Positions 43,959 through 52,895 of a DNA stretch of 64,000 bases are shown piece by piece. Within the stretch, counting starts at the first letter, position 1; every line of letters begins with the position of its first letter. A model generated the notes under the pieces. That model ran no database searches, had not been told where the DNA came from, and saw nothing but the letters and a program-made list of their open reading frames with translations. The stretch spans positions 1-64,000 of the forward strand of contig NZ_JARXHW010000025.1 in NCBI RefSeq assembly GCF_031127805.1. Direction: 5' to 3'. The translations under genes and the position numbers were made by a program. The DNA comes from Thalassobacterium maritimum (GTDB lineage: Bacteria; Verrucomicrobiota; Verrucomicrobiia; Opitutales; Coraliomargaritaceae).

Positions 43959-45434
43959 ATGAGCCAAAACAAATTCAACATTCTCAACTTCAAAGATCCG
44001 AGCATACGAACGTTACACTTTACCTGGGTGGCCTTTTTTATAACCTTCGTAGTATGGTTTAACCATGCGCCGATGGTGATGGCGATCAAGGAGGCCTTCG
44101 ACCTGACACAATTGGAGTGGAAGGCTTTGCTCATTCTCAATGTCGCGCTCACGATTCCATCTCGTATAGTGATTGGTATCCTGGTGGATCGCTATGGTCC
44201 GCGTAGAACCTTTAGTTTACTACTGCTGACCTCAGGCGTCTTATGCGCGCTCTTTGCACTGGCTCCAAATTATGAGTTGTTGGCACTGGCGCGTTTCGGT
44301 ATGGGCTTTGTCGGCGCTGGATTTGTGATTGGTATCCGAATGGTCGGCGAATGGTTTCCTGCCCGTCAGGTGGGATTGGCCGAGGGCATTTATGGTGGTT
44401 GGGGCAATTTTGGTTCGGCTGCTGCCGCGATGCTGCTACCTACGGTGGCCTTAGTTTTCGGGGGGGAGAATGCATGGCGTTACACGCTCTTGTTGACGGC
44501 GCTGATCGCATTTGTGTACGGTATTATTTACTACAAGTCGGTGCGTAACACGCCTGAAGGTTCGACCTATTTTAAGCCTAAAAAGTCCGGCGGGCTAGAG
44601 GTCACCAGTCGTCGCGACTTTTACTTCTTACTCTTTATGAATGTGCCCATGTATCTCGCACTGGCTGTGTTGACTTGGCGCCTTTCTAACGGAGGCGTGG
44701 GGCTCTTAACGCCTGCGTTTGCCTATGTTATTTACGCTGGCTTGTTGGCTCTTTATCTCTTTCAAGCCAGTCAGATCTACCGAGTGAATAAGGAAATGTT
44801 GGCGGATCCTGAGTCGATCCCTGAAATGCATCGTTACCGCTTTAGCCAAGTCGCGATTTTAAATGTTAATTATTTTGTGACTTTCGGTTCGGAACTCGCT
44901 GTAGTTTCTATGTTACCGTTCTTTTTTATGGAAACCTTCGGCTTGACTGCTGTGCTCGCTGGCATGCTCGCTTCGGGATTTGCTTTTATGAACCTAGTGG
45001 CACGTCCTGCGGGTGGTTTGATGAGCGATAAGTTTGGTCGTCGTTGGACGATGATTCTTTTGATACTGGGGCTGGCTATAGGCTACTTTACACTCTCGCA
45101 AGTCGGGCCTGCATGGTACCTGCCCTTGGCTGTGATCGCCACGATGTGTTGTTCCTTCTTCGTGCAAGCGGGTGAGGGAGCGGTCTTTGCACTGGTGCCT
45201 CTGATTCAGCGCCGGATGACGGGGCAAATTGCGGGGATGACTGGGGCCTATGGAAACGTGGGTGCAGTCTGTTTCCTTACTGTCTATTCCTTCGTCGATG
45301 CTTCGAGCTTCTTCATGGTGATTGCGATCTCATCGGCTGCCGCCTTTGGCGCTTCGATGTTTTTGCGTGAGCCTAAAGGACATACCGCAGAGGTGCTGGA
45401 AGATGGGACTGTTCAATTGATCGAAGTCGGTTAA
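43959..45434 (+). CDS. narK: Nitrate/nitrite transporter, NNP family (MFS)
   Basis: A 491-aa polytopic transporter with about 12 membrane helices. The NNP signatures are visible: GIYGGWGNFGSAAAAML in the first half and GMTGAYGNVGAVCFL in the second. Conserved MFS loops are DRYGPRRTF and SDKFGRRWTM. It opens the nitrate assimilation cluster, so uptake of nitrate (and perhaps nitrite antiport) is the expected role. It is followed after ten bases by the kinase/phosphatase fusion. A sigma-54-like site and a dyad lie upstream. Confidence 0.9.
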   Translation: MSQNKFNILNFKDPSIRTLHFTWVAFFITFVVWFNHAPMVMAIKEAFDLTQLEWKALLILNVALTIPSRIVIGILVDRYGPRRTFSLLLLTSGVLCALFALAPNYELLALARFGMGFVGAGFVIGIRMVGEWFPARQVGLAEGIYGGWGNFGSAAAAMLLPTVALVFGGENAWRYTLLLTALIAFVYGIIYYKSVRNTPEGSTYFKPKKSGGLEVTSRRDFYFLLFMNVPMYLALAVLTWRLSNGGVGLLTPAFAYVIYAGLLALYLFQASQIYRVNKEMLADPESIPEMHRYRFSQVAILNVNYFVTFGSELAVVSMLPFFFMETFGLTAVLAGMLASGFAFMNLVARPAGGLMSDKFGRRWTMILLILGLAIGYFTLSQVGPAWYLPLAVIATMCCSFFVQAGEGAVFALVPLIQRRMTGQIAGMTGAYGNVGAVCFLTVYSFVDASSFFMVIAISSAAAFGASMFLREPKGHTAEVLEDGTVQLIEVG

Positions 45435-45444
45435 ACTTTCCTCT

Positions 45445-47181
45445 ATGCAAATCACACCGGAGCTTTCTGTGCGCTATGGGCAGGCGACGTCGGCCGGAGT
45501 TAAGGCTCAGAATGATGACTGTTTAGGAGTCCGAATTCCTCGAGATTCGAGTTTGGGCAGCAAGGGCGTGGCCATGATTCTGGCGGACGGTGTGTCCTCG
45601 GCAGAGGCCGGACGTGAAGCCGCAGAAATTTGCGTGCAAGGCTTTTTGAGTGATTACTACAGCACACCCGATACCTGGCAGGTGAAGACTGCTGGGCATC
45701 GGGTGATTGTTGCGATCAACAGCTGGCTGTATGGAAAAGGGCAAGCCTTTGCGGAAGCGCGCAAGGGCTTTGTCTGTGCCATGAGTGGCCTCGTGCTTAA
45801 ATCACACTCATTGCATTATTTTCATGTGGGCGACACGCGGATATACCTGTGGCGGAGTGGACATCTTGAGCAGCTCACGCAGGATCATCGGGCCTGGGTC
45901 TCGCAAAAGACCAGCTATCTCGCCCGCGCGATGGGGCTAGGGATGAATCTCGATGTCGACTATCGGCGCGTGCAAATCGAGGTGGGCGATGTTATTTTTA
46001 CCTGCTCCGATGGGGTGCATGAGTTTGTCTGCGATCGTGAACTGGCGGCAATCATCGCAGCTGGTCGCAGTGATCTGGATGCCAGCTGCGAGTCGATCCT
46101 TACGCAAGCACTCGCAGCTGGCAGCTCTGATAATGTGAGTTGCCAGCTATTGGAGATCGTAGGCTTGCAGGACATCACTGCGGCAGAAGTTTATCAGGAG
46201 CTCGGCCGCTTACCCTTTCCGCCGCCGCTGAGCCCCGGTATGTGCCTCGATGGCTATGTGGTTCAAAGTATTTTAGACGAGAGTCCGCGTTCGCAGTTGT
46301 ATTTAGTGCAGGCGCCACAGTCCGAACAGCTGTTGGTGATGAAGACGCCGTCCGAGCTCTATAACGATCACCCCGCTTACATTGAGCGCTTTCTGATTGA
46401 AGAGTGGGTGGGGCGACGCATCAGCAGCCCGAATTTAGTGCAAGTCGTGGAGAAGCATGCTGCGCCCAAGTTTCTTTATTATCTTATGGAGCACGTGGAG
46501 GGGGCTACTTTGGTGGATTGGATGCGCGAGCATCCACAGCCTGAGATGGGCCAAGTGCTCGACATTATTCAGCAAATAGTGGCTGGGCTACGTGCCTTAC
46601 ATCGTAAAGAAACTCTGCATCAAGATCTAAAGCCGGATAACATTATAATCGATGTAAACGGTGTGGTCAAAATTATTGACTATGGCTCCGTCGCTGTTGC
46701 AGGACTGAAAGAATCCGAGGTGCCCTTTATGCGGCAAGCGGAACTGGGGACTAAGCGTTATTCCGCTCCTGAGTATACTCTGGGGCGACGCCCCTCAACC
46801 ACTTCGGATCTATTCTCCCTTGGTGTGATTGCTTATCAACTCTTTGGTGGTGGTGCCGGGCACCCTTATGGCGATAAGATGGAAGCGGCTCAAAGCGTGC
46901 GCGATTTTTCGCTGCTTAAATATCGTTCCGTAACACTCGACAATCCGCTCGTGCCACATTGGATCGACTCGGCGCTCGCTAAAGCCGTGCACCTGCACCC
47001 AGAAAATCGCTATCAAGCCTTATCCGAAATGCTGACCGACTTGCAGCAACCGAATCCTGACTTCCTTGGGCCTGAAGGCTTGCCGCTTTTGGAACGTAAT
47101 CCACTGGTATTTTGGCAGGCGCTGTCGGGCGGTTTGGCGCTCGTGATCCTGCTGCTGGTGGTGAAGATTCTAATGAGCTAG
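45445..47181 (+). CDS. PP2C phosphatase-Ser/Thr kinase fusion with C-terminal anchor
   Basis: A 578-aa fused regulator. Residues about 1-240 are a PP2C-type phosphatase with MILADGVSSAEAGREAAE, FVCAMSGLVLK, FHVGDTRIYLW and TCSDGVHEF. Residues about 260-540 are a Ser/Thr kinase with the catalytic loop HQDLKPDN (Asp394) in place of HRD and the metal motif DYG (Asp412) in place of DFG. A C-terminal membrane helix is at about 556-576. This fusion is known in nitrate assimilation clusters of Pseudomonas (next to nasA and nirB). It may govern transporter or reductase activity after translation. Targets are unknown. Confidence 0.9.
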   Translation: MQITPELSVRYGQATSAGVKAQNDDCLGVRIPRDSSLGSKGVAMILADGVSSAEAGREAAEICVQGFLSDYYSTPDTWQVKTAGHRVIVAINSWLYGKGQAFAEARKGFVCAMSGLVLKSHSLHYFHVGDTRIYLWRSGHLEQLTQDHRAWVSQKTSYLARAMGLGMNLDVDYRRVQIEVGDVIFTCSDGVHEFVCDRELAAIIAAGRSDLDASCESILTQALAAGSSDNVSCQLLEIVGLQDITAAEVYQELGRLPFPPPLSPGMCLDGYVVQSILDESPRSQLYLVQAPQSEQLLVMKTPSELYNDHPAYIERFLIEEWVGRRISSPNLVQVVEKHAAPKFLYYLMEHVEGATLVDWMREHPQPEMGQVLDIIQQIVAGLRALHRKETLHQDLKPDNIIIDVNGVVKIIDYGSVAVAGLKESEVPFMRQAELGTKRYSAPEYTLGRRPSTTSDLFSLGVIAYQLFGGGAGHPYGDKMEAAQSVRDFSLLKYRSVTLDNPLVPHWIDSALAKAVHLHPENRYQALSEMLTDLQQPNPDFLGPEGLPLLERNPLVFWQALSGGLALVILLLVVKILMS

Positions 47182-47185
47182 ATAT

Positions 47186-47200
47186 ATGAATCAAATTCAT
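47186..47200. promoter_or_regulatory. Dyad ATGAAT-CAA-ATTCAT before the nitrite reductase
   Basis: A perfect 6-bp inverted repeat with a 3-base centre, lying just after the kinase stop (47179-47181) and about 50 bases upstream of the sigma-54-like motif. Its half-sites match those of the dyad at 43796-43822. Confidence 0.4.
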
Positions 47201-47248
47201 GATTCGCATTAAATTGTTCAACTGGTCTAATTCGAGCAAATCATAAGG

Positions 47249-47265
47249 TTGGCATATTGTGCGCT
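47249..47265 (+). promoter_or_regulatory. Candidate sigma-54 promoter before the nitrite reductase
   Basis: TTGGCATATTGTGCGCT agrees with the motif at 43881-43897 at 14 of 17 positions, sharing TTGGCAT and TGCGCT at identical spacing. The GG-N10-GC core fits a -24/-12 promoter. It lies only 14 bases before the ATG at 47280, so a transcript would be almost leaderless. Confidence 0.4.
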
Positions 47266-47279
47266 CTTTAAGGGCTATC

Positions 47280-49022
47280 ATGAATACCGCATTTGCTAGC
47301 CACCAAAAACAATACTTAGAAGGTTTCTTTGCTGGAGTGAACCAGCGATCGGGGATGCCATTTCTTGGTCAAAATGCCGAAGGGCAATTTACCGGAGACC
47401 CCGCGCAGGCCCAAGACGAGTCCGTCCATGGCACGCCCTTGGACGATCTTTGCAAAGAAGAGTTAATCAAACATGAGCAGAACGGTCTCGATGTCTGGGA
47501 TACGATGGTCCAGAACTCTGAGCTGGATCAGTTCCCCGAAGTGGCGGACATGTTTCGCTATAAGTTCTATGGCCTCTTTCATGTGAAGCCGACCCAAGAC
47601 TCCTTTATGCTCCGCACCCGTGTCGCGGGCTGTGCGCTTAAATCCTACCAACTGGCGGGACTCGCAGAGATCGCCGAGGACTTTGGTGGAGGCTATGCGG
47701 ACATCACTACTCGTGGCAATTTTCAGGTGCGCGAGATCATGCCAAAAAACACCATTCAAACATTGATCAAATTGGATGAGATCGGGCTGACCTCTAAAGG
47801 TGCGGGAGCGGATAATTTGCGCAACGTTACTGCGAGCCCGACCAGTGGTTTTGATCCCGAAGAGGTGCTCGATGTGTTGCCCTATGCCAAGGCGATGCAT
47901 CACTACATTCTAAACAATCGTGACCTCTATGGTTTGCCGCGTAAGTTCAATATCGCATTTGATGGGGGCGGACGTGTTTCCGTATGTGCCGATACCAACG
48001 ATATTGCTTTCTATGCCGTGCGAGTGGATGCAGGGCAGGGCGTTGAGCCAGGCATTTATTTTCGAGTGCAACTCTGTGGAATTACCGGACATAAGCAATT
48101 TGCAAAAGATTGTGGGCTATTGATTCAGCCCTCCGAGGCGGTGCCTGTTGCAGCAGCTATGATACGAGTCTTCATTGAACATGGTGATCGTACTAATCGT
48201 AAGAAGGCACGCCTCAAATACTTGATTGATGACTGGGGCGTCGAAAAGTTCCTCGAGGAAACCAAGCAAAAGCTCGCATTTCCACTGGGCACATTGCCGC
48301 AAGCGCAATGCCTGCCACGAGCCAGCACGCTGCAGCATGGACACATCGGGGTGTATGACGAGCGCGAGGCGGGTTATAATTATGTGGGTGTTGTGATTCC
48401 AGTTGGCCGCATGCTACCGGAGCAAATGAAAGCCATTGCAGAACTGGCTACTCAATATGGTCGAGGTGACATTCGTCTGACCGCCTGGCAAAACTTAATT
48501 ATTCCGGGCATTCGTGATGCCGATTTGGATACGGTCAAGGCCGCGATTATAGAGATTGGATTTCATTATAAAAGCACCACCATCTCGGGCGGGCTGGTGG
48601 CCTGCACCGGCAACGCGGGCTGCAAATTTGCTGCTAGTAATACCAAAGGACATGCACTGCAATTGGCCGATTACCTCGAATCGCAAATCCAATTGGACCA
48701 ACCGATCAATATACACCTGACCGGCTGCCATCACTCCTGTGCGCAGCACTATATCGGGGACATCGGCCTGATAGGCGCGAAGGTCAAAGTGGGCGATGAG
48801 AGTGTCGAAGGTTATGCGGTCGTTCTCGGCGGCGGAGTGGAAGAGCGTCAAGCGATCGGGCACGAAGTCTTCACGGGCACTGCATTTGAGGAGCTTAAAC
48901 CACTACTGCTGAAAGTGCTGCAAACCTACCTCGCCAAGCGCGAGGGACGGGAGACTTTCTGGGAGTTTTCACGGCGGCACAGTACCGAGGAGCTAAAGGC
49001 TATGTTCGGCGTCGCCGCATAA
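47280..49022 (+). CDS. nirA: Ferredoxin/flavoprotein-type nitrite reductase (NirA/SiR family)
   Basis: A 580-aa siroheme and [4Fe-4S] enzyme expected to reduce nitrite to ammonium by six electrons. The start is the ATG giving MNTAFASHQKQYLEGFFAG; the frame opens seven codons earlier. It has the NirA/sulfite-reductase two-repeat layout (GLFHVKPTQDSFMLRTRVAG, ADITTRGNFQVR). Cluster ligands are Cys442 and Cys448 (ACTGNAGCKF) and Cys483 and Cys487 (TGCHHSCAQHY). The context (nitrate transporter and nitrate reductase) favours nitrite over sulfite. No NAD(P)H domain is present, so electrons come from a separate partner, likely the diflavin protein at 52896. Confidence 0.86.
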   Translation: MNTAFASHQKQYLEGFFAGVNQRSGMPFLGQNAEGQFTGDPAQAQDESVHGTPLDDLCKEELIKHEQNGLDVWDTMVQNSELDQFPEVADMFRYKFYGLFHVKPTQDSFMLRTRVAGCALKSYQLAGLAEIAEDFGGGYADITTRGNFQVREIMPKNTIQTLIKLDEIGLTSKGAGADNLRNVTASPTSGFDPEEVLDVLPYAKAMHHYILNNRDLYGLPRKFNIAFDGGGRVSVCADTNDIAFYAVRVDAGQGVEPGIYFRVQLCGITGHKQFAKDCGLLIQPSEAVPVAAAMIRVFIEHGDRTNRKKARLKYLIDDWGVEKFLEETKQKLAFPLGTLPQAQCLPRASTLQHGHIGVYDEREAGYNYVGVVIPVGRMLPEQMKAIAELATQYGRGDIRLTAWQNLIIPGIRDADLDTVKAAIIEIGFHYKSTTISGGLVACTGNAGCKFAASNTKGHALQLADYLESQIQLDQPINIHLTGCHHSCAQHYIGDIGLIGAKVKVGDESVEGYAVVLGGGVEERQAIGHEVFTGTAFEELKPLLLKVLQTYLAKREGRETFWEFSRRHSTEELKAMFGVAA

Positions 49023-49087
49023 ATTAATACAATACACACATTTTTACTATTAGCACTACACTCACAGTCGAAGATTCACCGCTCGAA

Positions 49088-50653
49088 ATGCTGCTCAAAG
49101 AGCAGGGCACTTTGCAAACGCCTGTCGGCGTATTTTCTGCCAAGCATGCATCCACTGCTGTGGAGCCAGAGCAAGCGAAGTTTTACAAACAACTGCTACC
49201 GCTTTCTAAGCCTGGCGAGGGAGAGCAGTATGCCTTTAAAGTGGATTTAGATAAATGCACGGGCTGCAAGTCTTGTGTGTCCGCATGTCATAGTTTAAAC
49301 GGTCTCGATACCGATGAGACATGGCGTGATGTCGGCACCTTGCATGGAGTTGATCTGGCGGGGGCTTCCTATACCCAAACTGTAACCACAGCCTGCCACC
49401 ACTGTGCCGACCCTGCGTGTTTGAATGGCTGTCCTGTGCTGGCCTATGAGAAAGACCCTGCGACGGGTATTGTACGCCACTTGGATGATCAATGTATCGG
49501 TTGTCAGTATTGTGCACTCAAGTGTCCCTATGATGTTCCTAAGTATTCCAAGAGTCTCGGGATCGTGCGTAAGTGTGATATGTGTCATAATCGCTTGGCC
49601 GATGGTGAAGCGCCGGCCTGTGTGCAGGCCTGTCCGACAGAAGCCATCAGTATCACCATTGTGAATACGCAGGCGACCTTAGCCGCCGCGCGCGCCGGAG
49701 GTGAATTCTTGCCTGCTGCCCCCGAGGCTGCTTACACCGCGCCCACGACGCAGTATGTGACCAAGCGCAACATTCCAGTTGGCGTCGAAGCGGCCGATCA
49801 CTACGCACTGGAGCCTGAGCATGGACACTTCCCGTTGGTATTGATGTTACTACTGACTCAGCTTAGTGTCGGCTTATACGGATTTTCTATATTTGCTGGC
49901 GTGAGCCTGTCACCGTATCTGTGCCTTGCAGGCTTTGTGAGCATGGCGATTGGCCTCGCCGCTTCGACTTCGCACTTGGGGCGCCCTCTGGGGGCCTGGC
50001 GCGCATTTCTCGGTCTGCGGCGTTCTTGGCTGAGCCGTGAGATTGTAACCTTTGGCTTGTTCTCAGGCGTGGCGGCTGGCTACACTCTGACGGCTTGGTT
50101 GGACTTCGTGCCCAGCTCCATTCGTGAGTTCGCGGCTTGGGCCAGCTTTAGCATCGGTTTGTTGGGTGTGTTCACTTCGATTATGATTTATCATGATACG
50201 AGACGTGATTTTTGGGCCTTTCCAATCACTGCGCTCAAGTTCTTTGGTACGACACTTGGTTTGGCGGCGGCTGTTTATTGGGCTTTGGCTGTGGTGGCCG
50301 GAGAGTTTTCTCTCATAGCGCTCTGCTTCATGTGCTTGGGGCTGGGTGCGAAACTGCTGCTGGAAGCAGTGTTGCTCACGCATGTTAAAGCTGACGCGAT
50401 GACGCCTGCCAGGAAATCGGCTCTATTGATGCTGTATCCACTGCGAGCTGTCACCAGTCTACGCTGGGGCGCTTGTCTGCTCGGCCTGCTGATGGCTGTT
50501 TTACTGCAGGCCTCTGCGGTCTCTGCGAGCGCGGCGACTTCTATCGTGATCGCATCCCTGGCGGTGGCGACTCTCTTCGTTTCAGAATTACTGGAACGCT
50601 CACTTTTCTTTCGTGCGGTGTCCGCACCTAAAATGCCAGGAGGCGTTCGATAA
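49088..50653 (+). CDS. Fused DmsB-like ferredoxin and DmsC-like membrane anchor
   Basis: A 521-aa protein combining an electron-transfer subunit with a quinol-interacting membrane subunit. The first 200 residues carry four cysteine groups for [4Fe-4S] clusters: CTGCKSCVSACH, CHHCADPACLNGCP, CIGCQYCALKCPY and CDMCHNRLADGEAPACVQACP. From about 255 on are some eight membrane helices of DmsC type, including ASTSHLGRPLGAWRAFLGLRRSWLSREI. It is coupled to the nitrate reductase gene (stop and start overlap, TAATG). It should pass electrons from the quinol pool to the reductase. The start is uncertain; an ATT at 49049 would add 13 residues (see findings). Confidence 0.88.
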   Translation: MLLKEQGTLQTPVGVFSAKHASTAVEPEQAKFYKQLLPLSKPGEGEQYAFKVDLDKCTGCKSCVSACHSLNGLDTDETWRDVGTLHGVDLAGASYTQTVTTACHHCADPACLNGCPVLAYEKDPATGIVRHLDDQCIGCQYCALKCPYDVPKYSKSLGIVRKCDMCHNRLADGEAPACVQACPTEAISITIVNTQATLAAARAGGEFLPAAPEAAYTAPTTQYVTKRNIPVGVEAADHYALEPEHGHFPLVLMLLLTQLSVGLYGFSIFAGVSLSPYLCLAGFVSMAIGLAASTSHLGRPLGAWRAFLGLRRSWLSREIVTFGLFSGVAAGYTLTAWLDFVPSSIREFAAWASFSIGLLGVFTSIMIYHDTRRDFWAFPITALKFFGTTLGLAAAVYWALAVVAGEFSLIALCFMCLGLGAKLLLEAVLLTHVKADAMTPARKSALLMLYPLRAVTSLRWGACLLGLLMAVLLQASAVSASAATSIVIASLAVATLFVSELLERSLFFRAVSAPKMPGGVR

Positions 50654-52878
50654 TGTCGGCTCTAGATATACTTAAGGATCAGTTGCGAATGCGCGCCTTC
50701 GATGGCGTCTTGACCGAGCGCTTAGTGCAAGACCCTGCTGCCCATGGCCTGGGCCGTTTGCCCCAAAGCGCTAAGCCCGATGCAACCGTGCATTCTGTCT
50801 GCGGTTACTGTGCGACGGGATGTTCGCTCAAGGTGCATTTACAAGCGGGGCGTGCCGTCAACCTTAGCACTCATAGTGATTATCCAGTCAACTTAGGTAT
50901 GGCCTGCCCGAAGGGCTGGGAGGCTTTAACACCGCTGGCGGCTTCAGACCGTGCGACCACACCTTTGCTGCGCGGCCGCGATGGTGAATTAGAGCCTGTT
51001 AGTTGGACGGCTGCAATGGAGGCATTTTGCGCGGGTTTTAAAGATATTCAAAAGCAGCATGGCGCGGATGCCGTCGCGTTTCTGAGCACGGGGCAGATTG
51101 TGACCGAAGAGATGGCCTTTCTAGGCTCTTTAGCTAAATTCGGCATGGGCATTGTGCATGGTGATGGTAACACGCGTCAATGTATGGCGACCGCGGCGAC
51201 GGCCTATAAGCAGTCCTTCGGCTACGATGCACCTCCATATAGCTATCAAGACTTTGAAGAGTCAGATGTGCTGATTTTTGTCGGCGCGAATCCTTGTATC
51301 GCGCATCCCATCATGTGGCAACGCGTGATGCGTAATCAGCGTGATCCAGAGATTATCGTGATCGACCCGCGCAAGACAGAAACTGCGATGGCGGCTACGC
51401 AGCATCTTGCCATCCAACCAAAGTCGGACTTGGCACTCTTTTACGGACTCGCCGCGCACTTGGTTAGTATCGATGCGGTAGACTTGGATTTTATTGCTGC
51501 TCATACGGAGGGCTATCATGACTTTGTCGAATTCTTGGCGGATTATAGTCTGGAGACCGCCGCCGCAGCTACAGGCTTGGACTATGCTCAAGTCAGTCGT
51601 TTGGCTCGTTTGATTGCCTCAGGTAAGCGTGTGTCTTTCTGGTGGACGATGGGGGTGAATCAAAGCTACGAAGGCACCCGCCTGGCACAGTCGATGATCA
51701 ATCTTGCATTGATGACAGGTAATATCGGCAAGCCTGGCACTGGGGCCAATTCAATTACGGGACAATGTAATGCGATGGGCTCACGCTTGTTTAGCAACAC
51801 GACCGGGCTACTGGGCGGGCGTGGTTTTGAATGTGCGGAAGATCGCCAGACGGTTGCGGATATTTTAGATATGCCAGTTGAGCGCATTCCCGATCGTCCG
51901 AGCCTGGCTTATAACGAGATTATCGATGCGATCGATGCGGGCACCATTAAAGGCCTTTGGCTAGTCGCTACCAATACCGCGCACTCTTGGATTAATCAAA
52001 AGCGCTTTCGCCGTGTGCGTGAGAAATTGGACTTTCTGGTGGTGCAAGACATGTATCACAGCACAGAGTCGGCCGAAATCGCTGACCTCGTCTTGCCGGC
52101 TGCGGGCTGGGGAGAGAAAGAGGGTGTTTTTATTAATTCCGAGCGACGGATCGGACGCACACGCAAGGTGAGTCAAGCTCCGGGGCAGGCGCTGGCCGAC
52201 TTTCATATTTTCCGATTGATAGCACACCATTGGGGCTGCGCAGAGCTCTTTAAAGAATGGTCTTCGCCTGAGGCGGTCTTCCGTATTTTGACTCGTTTGA
52301 GTCATGGTTTACCCTGTGATATCACGGGTATCGATGGCTATGCCGACCTTGAACGCGAGGGAGGCATTCAATGGCCGTTTAAGAAAACTGAGCGAGAGCA
52401 GCCTGGCCATGAGTTGAAGGCACAGCGGCGCTTATTTGAGGATGGAAAATTCTACCATGCCAATGGACGTGCCAAGTTTATCTTTGAGGCTCCACGCCCG
52501 ATGCCAGAGCCTGTGAATGCGGATTACCCCTTTATTTTGCTGACCGGCAGAGGGACTTCCTCTCAGTGGCATACTCAGACGCGCACATCTAAATCCGATG
52601 TGCTTCGGAAGCTGTATCCAAAAAATCCTTACGTGGAGATTAATCCGGAAGACGCCACCGCGTTGAACATTAAGCCCAACTCAAAAGTGTGTATTCGTTC
52701 CCGCCGCGGGGAGGTCGAGGCCACCGCGGTGATACTCGCCAGTGTGCAGCCGGGCCAAGTCTTTATGCCGATGCACTACCGCATAACCAATCATCTAACT
52801 GCCAGTGCCTTCGACCCATATTCGAAGCAGCCCTCGTATAAGGCATGCGCCGTCACAGTTCACAACATTCACTCTTAA
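50653..52878 (+). CDS. nasA: Assimilatory nitrate reductase, molybdopterin catalytic subunit
   Basis: A 741-aa Mo-bisMGD oxidoreductase of the NarB/NasA type. One [4Fe-4S] cluster is set by Cys50-x2-Cys53-x3-Cys57-x27-Cys85 (CGYCATGCS and ACPKGW). The Mo ligand is probably Cys177 in TRQCMATAATAYKQSFG. WTMGVNQSYEGT and NSITGQCNAMGSR are MGD-binding parts. No Tat signal is present, so it is cytoplasmic. It lacks the C-terminal BFD [2Fe-2S] domain found in long NasA proteins. It reduces nitrate to nitrite, with electrons through the fused DmsBC protein upstream. Confidence 0.92.
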   Translation: MSALDILKDQLRMRAFDGVLTERLVQDPAAHGLGRLPQSAKPDATVHSVCGYCATGCSLKVHLQAGRAVNLSTHSDYPVNLGMACPKGWEALTPLAASDRATTPLLRGRDGELEPVSWTAAMEAFCAGFKDIQKQHGADAVAFLSTGQIVTEEMAFLGSLAKFGMGIVHGDGNTRQCMATAATAYKQSFGYDAPPYSYQDFEESDVLIFVGANPCIAHPIMWQRVMRNQRDPEIIVIDPRKTETAMAATQHLAIQPKSDLALFYGLAAHLVSIDAVDLDFIAAHTEGYHDFVEFLADYSLETAAAATGLDYAQVSRLARLIASGKRVSFWWTMGVNQSYEGTRLAQSMINLALMTGNIGKPGTGANSITGQCNAMGSRLFSNTTGLLGGRGFECAEDRQTVADILDMPVERIPDRPSLAYNEIIDAIDAGTIKGLWLVATNTAHSWINQKRFRRVREKLDFLVVQDMYHSTESAEIADLVLPAAGWGEKEGVFINSERRIGRTRKVSQAPGQALADFHIFRLIAHHWGCAELFKEWSSPEAVFRILTRLSHGLPCDITGIDGYADLEREGGIQWPFKKTEREQPGHELKAQRRLFEDGKFYHANGRAKFIFEAPRPMPEPVNADYPFILLTGRGTSSQWHTQTRTSKSDVLRKLYPKNPYVEINPEDATALNIKPNSKVCIRSRRGEVEATAVILASVQPGQVFMPMHYRITNHLTASAFDPYSKQPSYKACAVTVHNIHS

Positions 52879-52895
52879 TCTAACTCGTAATTCCT

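Noticed and set aside
47280..49022. Sulfite reductase instead of nitrite reductase
   Set aside because: The fold is shared and a CysJ-like gene is nearby, but the enzyme lies between a nitrate transporter and a nitrate reductase, so nitrite is favoured. It was not ruled out biochemically.
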